In this document: positions 17,339-26,214 of the stretch, piece by piece
Numbering within the stretch: position 1 is the stretch's first letter
Layout: every line of letters starts with the position of its first letter
Assembly (NCBI RefSeq): GCF_036014015.1
Contig: NZ_CP107905.1
Coordinates: forward strand, 1,550,001-1,614,000
Length of the DNA: 64,000 bases
From: Streptomyces sp. NBC_00457
GTDB taxonomy: Bacteria > Actinomycetota > Actinomycetes > Streptomycetales > Streptomycetaceae
Direction of reading: 5' to 3'
The notes under the pieces: model-generated
Database searches by the model: none
Seen by the model: the letters and a program-made list of their open reading frames with translations, nothing else
What the model was told of the DNA's origin: nothing
Program-made: the position numbers and the translations under genes

Positions 17339-17833
17339 TCAGCTCGTGAGCTCGGCCCCGATCCGCGCCGCCCACGCCTCGATCGCGGTGAAGTCCCGGA
17401 AATCCCCGCCCTTTCCTTTGCTGAGGATCATCCGTGCGATCCACCCCTTGGCGCCCTCCTCTAGGCAGCCTCCGAAGGTGATGTGCTCCTTGGCGTCGAG
17501 CGCGGCCATGGCCTTCTTCACGCCGGGCACGGGTGGGATGTCCCGCTCTGAAGCCGAGGCGTCGAGCGGGCCGCTGCTGAAGAGCCACAGCGGGCGTTCG
17601 GTCAGGGGCCTGCGGTGGTGGCGGATGAAGCGGCGGGCGTCCTTCTGCCAGCGCCCGGCATACAGTCCGCCTCCGACCACCACGGCGTCGTACGACGCCA
17701 CATTCGCCGCGGACCGGGCGGGCTGTGCCTCGACGGTCAGCCCGTCCTTCCGCAGGACGTCGGCGATGGCCTCGGCGATCTGTGCGGTCGATCCGTTCGT
17801 CGTTCCGTAAACGACCAACACGCTCTTGGGCAT
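17339..17833 (-). CDS. Flavodoxin-domain protein (HemG-like)
   Basis: This 164-residue FMN-binding flavodoxin fold starts at ATG 17833. The phosphate-binding loop is VVYGTTNGSTAQIAEAIA at residues 8-25. The YDAVVVGGGLYAGRWQKDA segment near 48-66 resembles menaquinone-dependent protoporphyrinogen oxidase and related flavodoxins. It probably carries electrons in low-potential redox reactions. It is the last of three co-directed genes (acyl-CoA synthetase, CBS-BON, flavodoxin), with 16 bases between it and the CBS-BON gene, so it belongs to the stress operon that starts at 21289. Confidence 0.85.
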   Translation of the reverse strand: MPKSVLVVYGTTNGSTAQIAEAIADVLRKDGLTVEAQPARSAANVASYDAVVVGGGLYAGRWQKDARRFIRHHRRPLTERPLWLFSSGPLDASASERDIPPVPGVKKAMAALDAKEHITFGGCLEEGAKGWIARMILSKGKGGDFRDFTAIEAWAARIGAELTS

Positions 17834-17849
17834 GGCGGTCCGCCTCCTC

Positions 17850-18581
17850 TCAGAGTTTGCGCAGCCAGTCGTCGGCAACGCCGTGCAGTGCCTGCTCGCT
17901 GGGCTGGAGTCGCGAGTCGTCCAGGCGGTAGGCGAGCTTGTCGACCACGCCGACCACGCCGTCCATCTGGCCTGTCATGGAGACGGCGATCTCCGCCTCG
18001 CTCTTGCGTTCCGTGTGGCCGGAGAACGTGACCACGCCCTCGACCACGGACACGTCAACCGACCCGAGCGGCAGCCACAGAGCGCGCTCGAGCACATCCT
18101 TGATCACCTGGTCGCGGATCTCCCGGTCGGGCCGCAGGAAGACCTGGAGGAGGTCGCGCCGGGTGACGATGCCGACGAGCCTGTTCTCCTCGTCCAGGAC
18201 GGGCAGCCGTTCCACTCGGTGCTGCGCCATCGTCCTGGCGGCCTCGACGATGGTGACGTCGGCATGCACGGTCACCGGCGGTTCGGACATCAGCTGTCCC
18301 GCGGTGCGGGCGTTCGCCTTCGCAGCCCGCTTCTTGGCGCTGGGCGTCAGGCTGGTGAGCCGGAAGCGGCGCTTCGGCTCGTACGGGTCAGGGGTCTCGG
18401 CCTGGCGGACCATCAGGTCGGTCTCGGAGATGACTCCGATGACCCGCTCGTCCTCGTCGACGACCGGCAATCCGCTGATCCGGTGGTCGGCCAGCAGCCG
18501 TGCCACTTCCTTGAACGGGGTGCCGTACTCGGCGCGGACGACCTCCGTGGTCATCACGGAACCCACCTTGTTGTGCTTCAT
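17850..18581 (-). CDS. CBS-pair and BON-domain protein
   Basis: The product has 243 residues with ATG at 18581 and a GAGGGAGG ribosome binding site. CBS1 covers residues 8-60 (VMTTEVVRAEYGTPFKEVAR, ISGLPVVDEDERVIGVISET). CBS2 spans 95-150 (LMSEPPVTVHADVTIVEAAR, VERLPVLDEENRLVGIVTRR). A BON domain spans 160-225 (IRDQVIKDVLERALWL, VDVSVVEGVVTFSGHTERK). CBS domains bind adenylates and BON domains bind phospholipid or membrane surfaces, so it may report energy charge. Two other proteins of this design occur in the window (49367 and 53544). In M. tuberculosis, CBS protein Rv2626c is a DosR-regulon member. Confidence 0.92.
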   Translation of the reverse strand: MKHNKVGSVMTTEVVRAEYGTPFKEVARLLADHRISGLPVVDEDERVIGVISETDLMVRQAETPDPYEPKRRFRLTSLTPSAKKRAAKANARTAGQLMSEPPVTVHADVTIVEAARTMAQHRVERLPVLDEENRLVGIVTRRDLLQVFLRPDREIRDQVIKDVLERALWLPLGSVDVSVVEGVVTFSGHTERKSEAEIAVSMTGQMDGVVGVVDKLAYRLDDSRLQPSEQALHGVADDWLRKL

Positions 18582-18595
18582 TTCTGTTCCCTCCC

Positions 18596-21289
18596 TCAGC
18601 GGAGCCTGCGCAGATACGGGTCCTGGGGCCTGCGCGGCAGCAGTCGTACACGCGCATCGAGCACACTGATTCCGCCCGGTGTCGCGAGAACGGGGTTGAA
18701 GTCGGCCTCGGCCAGCTGCGGCAGGTCGCTCGCCATGCGGGACAGCCGCAGCAGCAGTTGTTCGAGGCCTTCGAGGTCGATCGGTCCGTTGCCACGCGCG
18801 CCGAACAGGAGCGGCGCACAGCGCGGCGCGGTGATGAGGTCGTGCACGTCCTGGTCGGCCAGCGGGGCGAGCCGGGCGGCGTGGTCGGCCAGTACCTCGG
18901 TCGCGGTGCCGCCGAGTCCGAACAGGACCAGCGGGCCGAAGACCTCGTCCTGGACGACACCCGCGAACAGCTCGGTACCGCGCCTGGCGAGCGGCTGCAC
19001 GAGCACGCCCGTGAGCAGGCCGTCGAAGCGGGTCGCGAAGTCCCGGAAGGCGGCGCGTACTTGGGTGTCCCCGCGCAGGTCGAGGTGCACGGCGTGCTGC
19101 TCGCTCTTGTGCACCAGCCCGGGCCAGTGGGCCTTCATGACCACCCGGCCATCGGCACCGCGCAGCCGATCGGCGGCGATGACGGCTTCGTCCTCGGTCT
19201 CGGCCCAGGCCCACGCAAGTTGCGGGACGCCGTAGCAGGCGAGGAGGTCGGCGCAGGTACGCGGGTCCAACCAACCTCCCTCCGGGTGTGCGGCCAGGAA
19301 GGCTTCGGCAACTGCGTGGGCGCGCGGGGTGTCCACGTTTTCGAGGTCGGGGACGGTTCCCGCGGGTCGGCTCAACCAGTCCGCACGGTGGGCGGCGTGG
19401 GCCAAGGCCCGTGCCGCCGCCTGCGGTTCGGCGTACGAGGGGATCGTGCCGCCGCCGGAGGCGGGCAACAGCCTGACCGGGAGGTCCTGCTCCATACGTA
19501 TGACGATTGCAGTGCGCGTACGGCGTCCGGGACCGCCGGTGAGGGCCCGGACAAGGTCTTCGCCCGTCGCAGTGGCGACCGCGGTGGGGACGAGGGCCAG
19601 TACGACGGCGTCGATGCCGGGGTACCGCATGATGCCGTCCACGCACTCACTCAGCTGTTCCTCCGTGACCGCAGCTGTCGCATCGACGGGATTGCCGACG
19701 GCGGCTCCCTCGGGGAGTACGGCGAGCAGGTCGTCGACCATTTGCGGGGTGAACGGCGGAATGGCCAGCCCCGCCTCCGCGCAGGCGTCGGCGGCGAGGA
19801 CGCCCGCGCCGCCCGCGTTGGTGACGATCGCGACCCGGGTGCCCGTCGGAAGCGGCTGGGAGTGCAACAGAGCCGCGGTTTCGAGGAGTTCGGCGCACGA
19901 GTGGGTGGCGGTGATGCCGGCCTGGGTGAACAGCGCCCGCCGGGTCATGGTGCGGGTGGCGGCCGCTGCCGTGTGCGAGGCGGCGGCGCGGCGGCCCGCG
20001 TCGGTGCGCCCGGCGTCCACGGTGAGGACGGGCAGTCGGCGGGTCACGCGGCGGGCGGTGCGGGAGAAAGCCCGCGGATTGCCGAAGGACTCCAGGTGCA
20101 GCAGCGCGAGGTCGGTACGGCCGTCGCTCTCCCACCACTGGAGCATGTCGTTGCCGCTGACGTCGTACTTGTCACCGAGGGAGGCGAACGACGAGACGCC
20201 GATGCCGAGCCGGGACAGCCCGTCGAGCAGGGCGATGCCGACGCCGCCGGACTGCACGGCGACGCCCGCCGTGCCGGGGCGCGGGTGATCGGCAGCGAAG
20301 GTCGCGTCCAGCGAGACGTCGGAGTCGGTGTTGGTGATGCCGAGGCAATTGGGTCCGACGAGTCGCATGCCGTAGGTGCGGCATGCCGCCATCAACGCCT
20401 GTGCCTGCTCGCTGTCGAGGCCGGCGGTGATGACGAGCAGGGCCCGCGCGCCGACCTTTCCGCACTCCTCGGCAGCGGCTGGGATCCCTGCGGAGGGCAC
20501 TGCGACGACCACGAGATCGGGGGTCTTCGGCAGTGCACTGATCGACGGGTAGGAGGGCACGCCCATGATCGAGGTGGCCCTGGGGTTCACCGCGAAGAGC
20601 CGTCCGGCGTATCCGCCGGTGTGGAGGTGGTGCAGGATGGCCCGTCCCACGGATCCGGGCTTGCGCCCCGCGCCGACGACGGCGACGGTGGCCGGCCGCA
20701 GCAGCGGCTCCAAGCTGGCGATATTGGCGCACGTACCGCGTGCCTCGACAGCGGAGAGATAGTTGTCGGTCTCGTCGAGTTCGACAGTGCAGCGGACCTC
20801 CGGACCCTCGAAGCGGCGGGCGGTACGCAGGCCGAGGTCGGCGAAGAGCTGGAGGACCTCATGGTTCTCGCTGAGGGCGTCGGCGGTGAACGAAGTGATG
20901 CCCTCGGCACGGGCAGCCGAGACCAGGTGCTCCACGAGGAGGGTGCCGATGCCCCGGTGGTGCAGTCCGTCGGCGACCGCGATGGAGATCTCAGCCGAAT
21001 CCTTGTCGTCACCTGCGTCGTATTCGGCCAGGCCGATCACCTGGCTCTTCGTCTCCGCCAGCAGGGCTCGGTATCCGGGGCGGGACGAGGCACAGGCCCG
21101 GTCGGCCGCCATCGCCGCCGAACGGCGGCTCGCCGCGAAGAACCGCAGCCTCAGGTTCTCCGGGGACATCTCCTCGTAGAGTCCCTCCAACTGATCGTGG
21201 TCGCCCGGAGTCACCGGGCGGATGCACACAGTCGTGCCGTCCGCGAGCAGGGCGTGAACCGTGGGCCGGGTGGACGCGTCGTCCGTCAT
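18596..21289 (-). CDS. GNAT acetyltransferase fused to ADP-forming acyl-CoA synthetase
   Basis: This is an 897-residue multidomain protein, ATG at 21289. Residues 10-170 form a GNAT domain (VADGLHHRGIGTLLVEHLV is the acetyl-CoA loop). Residues 190-320 are a CoA-binding Rossmann domain (VAVVGAGRKPGSVGRAILHH, FAVNPRATSIMGVPSYPS). Residues 325-490 are succinyl-CoA-ligase-like (GPNCLGITNTDSDVSLDATF, AVQSGGVGIALLDGLSRLGI). An ATP-grasp domain forms the end (VVMKAHWPGLVHKSEQHAVH, GVVQDEVFGPLVLFGLGGTA). GNAT-first fusions of this type acetylate proteins such as acetyl-CoA synthetase (Pat-like) or make acyl-CoA. The promoter has the island palindrome pair (21352-21386). It heads an operon with the CBS-BON and flavodoxin genes. 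Confidence 0.92.
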   Translation of the reverse strand: MTDDASTRPTVHALLADGTTVCIRPVTPGDHDQLEGLYEEMSPENLRLRFFAASRRSAAMAADRACASSRPGYRALLAETKSQVIGLAEYDAGDDKDSAEISIAVADGLHHRGIGTLLVEHLVSAARAEGITSFTADALSENHEVLQLFADLGLRTARRFEGPEVRCTVELDETDNYLSAVEARGTCANIASLEPLLRPATVAVVGAGRKPGSVGRAILHHLHTGGYAGRLFAVNPRATSIMGVPSYPSISALPKTPDLVVVAVPSAGIPAAAEECGKVGARALLVITAGLDSEQAQALMAACRTYGMRLVGPNCLGITNTDSDVSLDATFAADHPRPGTAGVAVQSGGVGIALLDGLSRLGIGVSSFASLGDKYDVSGNDMLQWWESDGRTDLALLHLESFGNPRAFSRTARRVTRRLPVLTVDAGRTDAGRRAAASHTAAAATRTMTRRALFTQAGITATHSCAELLETAALLHSQPLPTGTRVAIVTNAGGAGVLAADACAEAGLAIPPFTPQMVDDLLAVLPEGAAVGNPVDATAAVTEEQLSECVDGIMRYPGIDAVVLALVPTAVATATGEDLVRALTGGPGRRTRTAIVIRMEQDLPVRLLPASGGGTIPSYAEPQAAARALAHAAHRADWLSRPAGTVPDLENVDTPRAHAVAEAFLAAHPEGGWLDPRTCADLLACYGVPQLAWAWAETEDEAVIAADRLRGADGRVVMKAHWPGLVHKSEQHAVHLDLRGDTQVRAAFRDFATRFDGLLTGVLVQPLARRGTELFAGVVQDEVFGPLVLFGLGGTATEVLADHAARLAPLADQDVHDLITAPRCAPLLFGARGNGPIDLEGLEQLLLRLSRMASDLPQLAEADFNPVLATPGGISVLDARVRLLPRRPQDPYLRRLR

Positions 21290-21351
21290 GGCGGGTCTCC
21301 TCCAAGCTTCTCGACACCTCGAGCATCCAGCGGATCGAGGGCGCATCCCAT

Positions 21352-21386
21352 GGGCTGTCCGGGCGTGCTGTGGGGCCGGTCGGCCC
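21352..21386 (-). promoter_or_regulatory. OsdR/DevR-like box pair upstream of the synthetase
   Basis: GGGCCGGTCGGCCC at 21373-21386 and a weaker GGGCTGTCCGGGCG at 21352-21365 start 21 bp apart. They lie 63-97 bases before the start at 21289 and downstream of the P-type ATPase stop. Confidence 0.65.
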
Positions 21387-21434
21387 TAGTTCGGGCGCTG
21401 GTCGGCGTCGCTGCCTGCGCGTTCTGCGGAATGA

Positions 21435-24155
21435 TCAGCTAGCCGGGCCGGACCCGCGCAGCGCCGGTCGTACGACGCGCAGGACCAACTCGGCGACAAG
21501 GACCGTGGACGCCGTTCCGACGCAGACGGCCCACTGAGCCGCGGTCAGCGGCACAGTGCCGAAGACGGTGCGCGCCCAGGGCAGGTGCACGGCGACAACC
21601 TGTACGGCGAGAACCCCTGCAAGGCAGAGCCACAGGGTGCGGTTGCGGAACTGGTGGCGGCCCAGCAGTGGGCCGTCGTCCGCGCGGGCGTTGAGAGCGT
21701 TGAACAGCTGGAACAGGACGAAGGTCGTGAACGCCATGGTCAGAGCGGTGTCCGGATCGAGCTGGACACGGGCCAGAGCCAGCAGGGTCACCGTGCCCAC
21801 GGCCATGACGGCACCGGCTCTGCCGATGGCGAAGAGGCGGTGCGCGTTCAGGATCCGCTCGGCCGGGTCGCGTGGCGGGTGGCGCATGACGTCGTCGCGG
21901 GCGGGGTCGACGGCCAGCGCCATCGCGGGCGGCCCGTCCATGATGATGTTGATCCAGAGGAGTTGGGCCGCGGTGAGCGGGGCGGGCAACCCGGCCAGCG
22001 AGGCGCCCAGCAGGGTCAGGATCGCCCCGATGTTGGTGGCCAGCTGGAAGCGTACGAACTTGACGATGTTGTCGTAGATGGAGCGGCCTTCGCGGACGGC
22101 GCGAACGATCGTGGAGAAGTCGTCGTCGGTCAGCACCATGTCGGCGGCTTCTTTGGCCACGTCCGTGCCCGTGATACCCATGGCCACGCCGATGTGCGCG
22201 GCGCGCAGCGCGGCGGCGTCGTTGACTCCGTCGCCGGTCATCGCGACGATGTGGCCCCGCTTCGACAACGCTCGTACGATCACGACCTTGTGTTCGGGCG
22301 CGACGCGGGCGAAGACTCCGATGTGGTCGATGCGGGCGGAGAGTTCGTCCTCCGCCATCTCGTCCAGATCAGCGCCCGTTACGACGTCGCCGTCGATATC
22401 CAGCTCGCGGGCTATGGCGGCCGCGGTGTCGGCGTGGTCACCGGTGATCATCTTGACGGCGACTCCCGCCGTGCTGCACAGCGCAATGGCGTCGCGTGCC
22501 TGCGGGCGGGGCGGGTCGGCGATCCCGGCGATGGACACCAGGGTCAGGGCGGGCAGTTCGGTGGCCCCAGAGCTGTCCGTCACGGCTGTAGCTGCGCCCA
22601 GGACCCGTAGCCCCGCGCCGCCCAGTTTCTGTGTCACGGCGAGAAGTTCGCCCTTGTACCGGTCGTCGAGAGGCTGCACGCCGTCCTGGGTGCGGACGTG
22701 GGCGCACAGGTCCAGCAGAACGTCCACCGCGCCTTTGACGAAGACGCGGGTGCGACCCTCGGGTTCGTCGTGGAAGGTGGCCATGTACTTCGTGGCCGCG
22801 TCGAAGGGCAGTTCGCCGGTGCGGGGCAGTTCCGCGCGCAGTCGGTCGGCGTCGACACCGGCCTTCGCGGCAAGCACCACCAGCGCTCCCTCAGTCGGGT
22901 CGCCGATGAAGTCCTCGTCGGTCAGGCGGGCGTCGTTGCAGACGGCAAAGGGCAGCACCGCTTCCCGCAGGTCGTGGGTGAGAGCGGTGTCGGTGGAGCG
23001 GATCTCGCCCGCCGTGTCGTAGCCCTCGCCCGTCACCTCGTAGAGCCTCCCGGCGGTCCAGAGCGCCCGCACGGTCATCTCGTTGAGGGTCAGCGTGCCT
23101 GTCTTGTCGCTGCACACGACCGTCGCCGAGCCGAGCGACTCCACCGAGGCGAGCCGCTTCACGATGGCGCCGCGGCGGGCCATGCGGTACACCCCGAGCG
23201 CAAGCGTCAGGGCGAGTACGGCGGGCAGCCCCTCCGGGATCGCGGCGACAGCCAGGGCGACGGCCCGCAGCGCGATGTCCGACAGAGACTCACCGCGGAG
23301 AAGTGCGGTCAGGGCGTAGGCGACGACCGCGACGCCGCTGAGTACCGCCAGCCGCCGGCCCAGGCTGTCGAGCTGGATCTGGAGCGGGCTGACCGGCTCC
23401 TCGCCGGTGCGCAACGCGTCGGCGATCGCGCCGAGTTCGGTGCGCATGCCCGTGGCCGTGACGATCATCTCGGCGCGGCCCCGGGTCACAGCGGTGTTCA
23501 TGAGCAGCATGCTGGTGCGCTCGGCCAGCGGCACGGGCGCGTCCCCGGCCCGCTCGACCGGCGTGACGCTCTTGGCGACCGGCTGGGACTCGCCGGTCAG
23601 GGCCGCCTCGGCGACCTCGACCGACTCGGCGACGGTCAGCCGCCCGTCGGCCGGTACGCGGTCGCCGGCCTCCAGCAGCACCACGTCCCCGGGGACGAGC
23701 GTCTGGGCCTCCACGACGCTTTCCCTGCCGTCGCGGCGGACGCGGGCGGTGGGCACGAGCATCCGGCGCAGGGCTTCCAGGCTGCGCTCGGCACGCCGCT
23801 CCTGGAGGTAGCCGAGGACGGCGTTGATCTGCAGGACGACGGTGATCACCAGGGCGTCCTTGATGTCGCCGATCACGGCCGCAACCACGGCGGCGATCAG
23901 CAGGATGCCGATGAGCCAGTTGCGGAACTGGTCCAGGAACTTCAGCCATTCCGGGCGCCGGGCCGGTTCAGCCAGCCGGTTGGGCCCGTGGGCCGACGCC
24001 CGCTCGGTGACCCGGTCTGTGCTCAGTCCAGCGGTCGGGTCGGCCCCGAGCAGGTCCGCCACCTGTGCCGAGGTCATCCGGCAGGCGTCCGGCACCCGAG
24101 CAGGGTCGGCCGCGGAACTCGCTCGTGCGGCCTCGGCCGTCGCTCGCCCGTCCAC
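21435..24155 (-). CDS. P2-type cation-transporting ATPase
   Basis: The protein has 906 residues. I take GTG 24155, which follows the USP stop by two bases and has GGAAGG upstream. Domain order: N-terminal cation-ATPase segment (LLGADPTAGLSTDRV), actuator with LTGESQPVAKS, the ion-site helix AIPEGLPAVLALTLALGVYR, the phosphorylation motif CSDKTGTLTLNEMTV, hinge MTGDGVNDAAALRAAHIGVA, and a C-terminal helix bundle. The PEGLP signature is that of P2-type pumps (Ca2+ or Mn2+, or Na+/K+-like). Mycobacterial CtpF, a related pump, belongs to the DosR regulon. It is co-transcribed with the upstream USP gene. Confidence 0.93.
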   Translation of the reverse strand: MDGRATAEAARASSAADPARVPDACRMTSAQVADLLGADPTAGLSTDRVTERASAHGPNRLAEPARRPEWLKFLDQFRNWLIGILLIAAVVAAVIGDIKDALVITVVLQINAVLGYLQERRAERSLEALRRMLVPTARVRRDGRESVVEAQTLVPGDVVLLEAGDRVPADGRLTVAESVEVAEAALTGESQPVAKSVTPVERAGDAPVPLAERTSMLLMNTAVTRGRAEMIVTATGMRTELGAIADALRTGEEPVSPLQIQLDSLGRRLAVLSGVAVVAYALTALLRGESLSDIALRAVALAVAAIPEGLPAVLALTLALGVYRMARRGAIVKRLASVESLGSATVVCSDKTGTLTLNEMTVRALWTAGRLYEVTGEGYDTAGEIRSTDTALTHDLREAVLPFAVCNDARLTDEDFIGDPTEGALVVLAAKAGVDADRLRAELPRTGELPFDAATKYMATFHDEPEGRTRVFVKGAVDVLLDLCAHVRTQDGVQPLDDRYKGELLAVTQKLGGAGLRVLGAATAVTDSSGATELPALTLVSIAGIADPPRPQARDAIALCSTAGVAVKMITGDHADTAAAIARELDIDGDVVTGADLDEMAEDELSARIDHIGVFARVAPEHKVVIVRALSKRGHIVAMTGDGVNDAAALRAAHIGVAMGITGTDVAKEAADMVLTDDDFSTIVRAVREGRSIYDNIVKFVRFQLATNIGAILTLLGASLAGLPAPLTAAQLLWINIIMDGPPAMALAVDPARDDVMRHPPRDPAERILNAHRLFAIGRAGAVMAVGTVTLLALARVQLDPDTALTMAFTTFVLFQLFNALNARADDGPLLGRHQFRNRTLWLCLAGVLAVQVVAVHLPWARTVFGTVPLTAAQWAVCVGTASTVLVAELVLRVVRPALRGSGPAS

Positions 24156-24157
24156 GG

Positions 24158-25024
24158 TCAGACCTTCCTGCCGGGGATCACAGCGACGGGGCACTGCGCA
24201 TGCCGCAGCGCCGCACGGCCGACCGATCCCGGCAGCACGTTGGCCCTTCGACCCATCGCCGGCGCACCGAGTACGACGAGCTGAGCACCGGCGCTGGCTT
24301 CCACAACCGCCCGCCCGGCGCGGCCTGCCAGCTGCCGAGCGCGCACCAAGACGTCCGCGTGGTCCTTCTGCAGAACGGACAGCGCTGCGGCGCGTGGCTG
24401 CCGGCCGTCGCCGCCACGCGTCCCGTGACGCGGACCGACAGGAGCGCCGACCGGTGACCGGGTCCGGATGCTGCGCGTACGCAGGACCACCAGGTCCGTG
24501 CCGCGCACCGAGGCCTCGGCGAAGGCGAATCGGGCCGCTTCCCGAGCGGCGGGTGAGGCGTCGTCGACCAGCACCACGGGACCGGTCGGTTCCGGCCTGC
24601 CGCGCACCACGAGCACCGGGCAGCAGCCGTGGGCGGTCAGATGCCCGACGACCGAGCCACGCAGCAGGCCATCGAGCCGACCCGCCCCACGACCGTCCAC
24701 CACGGTGAGCGACGCGAGGCGCGACTCGGACTCCAACACCGCCATCGGCTCACCGAGCAGGACGTCGGAGGTGACCTCCACCTGCGGTGCCACCGCGCGG
24801 GCCCGCCGCTCGGCCTCGGTCAGCATGCCGTTCACCGGCTCGCCCAGTCCGCCGCCGTCCGGGTCCCACGGCGGCACACCGCTTGGCACAGGCTCCGACG
24901 GCCACGCGACGGCCTGCGCCAGCCGCAGTCCCACCCCGCGCAGACCGGCCTCGCGCGCGGCTGCCTCCACCACGGTCAAACTCGACATCGAGCCGTCCAC
25001 GCCCACCACAACCGGGCCAGTCAT
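24158..25024 (-). CDS. Universal stress protein, tandem UspA domains
   Basis: The 288-residue protein has two UspA domains. The first begins VVVGVDGSMSSLTVVEAAAR and ends with a degenerate nucleotide loop (DGRGAGRLDGLLRGSVVGHL). The second covers 150-288, with VVLGAPAMGRRANVLPGSVG and CPVAVIPG at its end. Both loops keep the G-rich ATP-binding spacing. Between them the segment after residue 195 (RSIRTRSPVGAPVGPRHGTR) looks unlike USP sequence and may be low-complexity linker. It is divergent from another USP gene across a box-containing promoter, and translationally linked to the P2-type ATPase. Confidence 0.9.
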   Translation of the reverse strand: MTGPVVVGVDGSMSSLTVVEAAAREAGLRGVGLRLAQAVAWPSEPVPSGVPPWDPDGGGLGEPVNGMLTEAERRARAVAPQVEVTSDVLLGEPMAVLESESRLASLTVVDGRGAGRLDGLLRGSVVGHLTAHGCCPVLVVRGRPEPTGPVVLVDDASPAAREAARFAFAEASVRGTDLVVLRTRSIRTRSPVGAPVGPRHGTRGGDGRQPRAAALSVLQKDHADVLVRARQLAGRAGRAVVEASAGAQLVVLGAPAMGRRANVLPGSVGRAALRHAQCPVAVIPGRKV

Positions 25025-25139
25025 CGCAGCTCTCCCCTCTCTGCTCTCTGAGTGGGCCCGGCGACACGATGAAGCACCGCGCAACTGGGGCCCTCGTTTC
25101 CGCGGCTCCAGCCTCTGCCCGCCTCCTCCGTCCGGCACG

Positions 25140-25174
25140 GGGCCGTACGGCCCAAAAGGCGTACCGTCCGGCCC
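25140..25174. promoter_or_regulatory. OsdR/DevR-like box pair between divergent USP genes
   Basis: A perfect palindrome GGGCCGTACGGCCC (25140-25153) is followed exactly 21 bp on by GTACCGTCCGGCCC (25161-25174). It lies between the USP genes starting at 25024 (minus) and 25266 (plus) and could serve both. Confidence 0.75.
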
Positions 25175-25265
25175 TCCCCCGGCAGCCGGAGGGCGACGAG
25201 CCTGTACGTGGGGGGTATGCGCGCAGCTTGCCCCTCACCTGTCGCAACGGCACCGGAGGTGCGCC

Positions 25266-26156
25266 ATGACCGGACCCGTCGTCGTCGGACTCGACGGCTC
25301 CCCCGGCAGCGTGACGGCCGCTTGGTGGGCCGCCCGCGAAGCCGTGGACAGGCATCTGCCTGTCCACCTGATCCACTCCTGGACCACCCAGCCGCTCAAC
25401 GTGCCCGTGGCCCAGGAAGCCCGCAGCAAGCAGCAGTACGGGCGGGACGTGTTGCACCGGACCGGAGCCGAACTACTGCACCGCTACGGCGATCTGGCGC
25501 TGACCACGGAACTCGTGCGAGCCCCCGCCTCGCAGGCACTCCTGGAACACAGTGAGACCGCGTCCATGCTCGTGCTCGGTGCCAGGGGGCTCGGCTCGGT
25601 GTCAAGCTTCCTGCTCGGCTCGATCAGCCTGCACGTTCTCGGCCTCGCCCAATGCCCCACCGTCACCGTCCGGGCCGACGATCCCGCCGTCGAGGCCGGT
25701 TGGGGGCACCCCGCCGCGGCCGACCGGAACGGGATCGTCGTCGGCGTGCAGGAGCCGGGACCGGCCGCCGACCCGCTGCTGGAATTCGCCTTCACCGCCG
25801 CGGAGTTGCGCGGAGCCTCCGTACGCGCCGTACACGCGCTTCCACTCACCACGCTGGCGGCCCATCCACGCGTGGTATCCGCCGAGCACGCCGACAGCCA
25901 GTACGAAGCGGAGCAACGCGAGCGGCTCGCCGCAGTTCTGGCGCCGTGGCGCGCGAAGTTCCCCGACGTCTCCGTCGTGGAACAGGTCGCCACAGGGCCT
26001 GCGGCGCACGTTCTGCTGTCCGCCGCCGTACACGGCCAACTCGCTGTCGTGGGTCGTCGTCCGCACCCGTCCCACCTGGCGTGGAAGCTCGGGCCCGTCG
26101 CACACGCCGCGCTCCACCACGTCCCGTGCCCGGTCGCCGTCGTCCCGCACGGCTGA
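25266..26156 (+). CDS. Universal stress protein, tandem UspA domains
   Basis: The product has 296 residues. Domain 1 starts VVVGLDGSPGSVTAAWWAAR and ends LVLGARGLGSVSSFLLGSIS, with the ATP-binding GxxGxG(S) pattern. Domain 2 starts IVVGVQEPGPAADPLLEFAF and ends VVGRRPHPSHLAWKLGPVAH and CPVAVVPHG. The last part resembles the C-termini of the USPs at 32898, 37132 and 54953, so these are a local paralog family. Tandem USPs bind ATP and are classic DosR-regulon members in mycobacteria. The downstream P1B-type ATPase follows after 58 bases on the same strand. Confidence 0.93.
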   Translation: MTGPVVVGLDGSPGSVTAAWWAAREAVDRHLPVHLIHSWTTQPLNVPVAQEARSKQQYGRDVLHRTGAELLHRYGDLALTTELVRAPASQALLEHSETASMLVLGARGLGSVSSFLLGSISLHVLGLAQCPTVTVRADDPAVEAGWGHPAAADRNGIVVGVQEPGPAADPLLEFAFTAAELRGASVRAVHALPLTTLAAHPRVVSAEHADSQYEAEQRERLAAVLAPWRAKFPDVSVVEQVATGPAAHVLLSAAVHGQLAVVGRRPHPSHLAWKLGPVAHAALHHVPCPVAVVPHG

Positions 26157-26214
26157 GGAGAGGGCGGGAGGCAGGCGGGGTGGGAAGTCGCCGGGCGCCC
26201 GACAAAGGATTGCC

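Noticed and set aside
18758..21442. 894-codon open frame on the plus strand
   Set aside because: It is antisense to the GNAT/acyl-CoA synthetase, which has clear domains. The plus frame shows only low-complexity shadow sequence.
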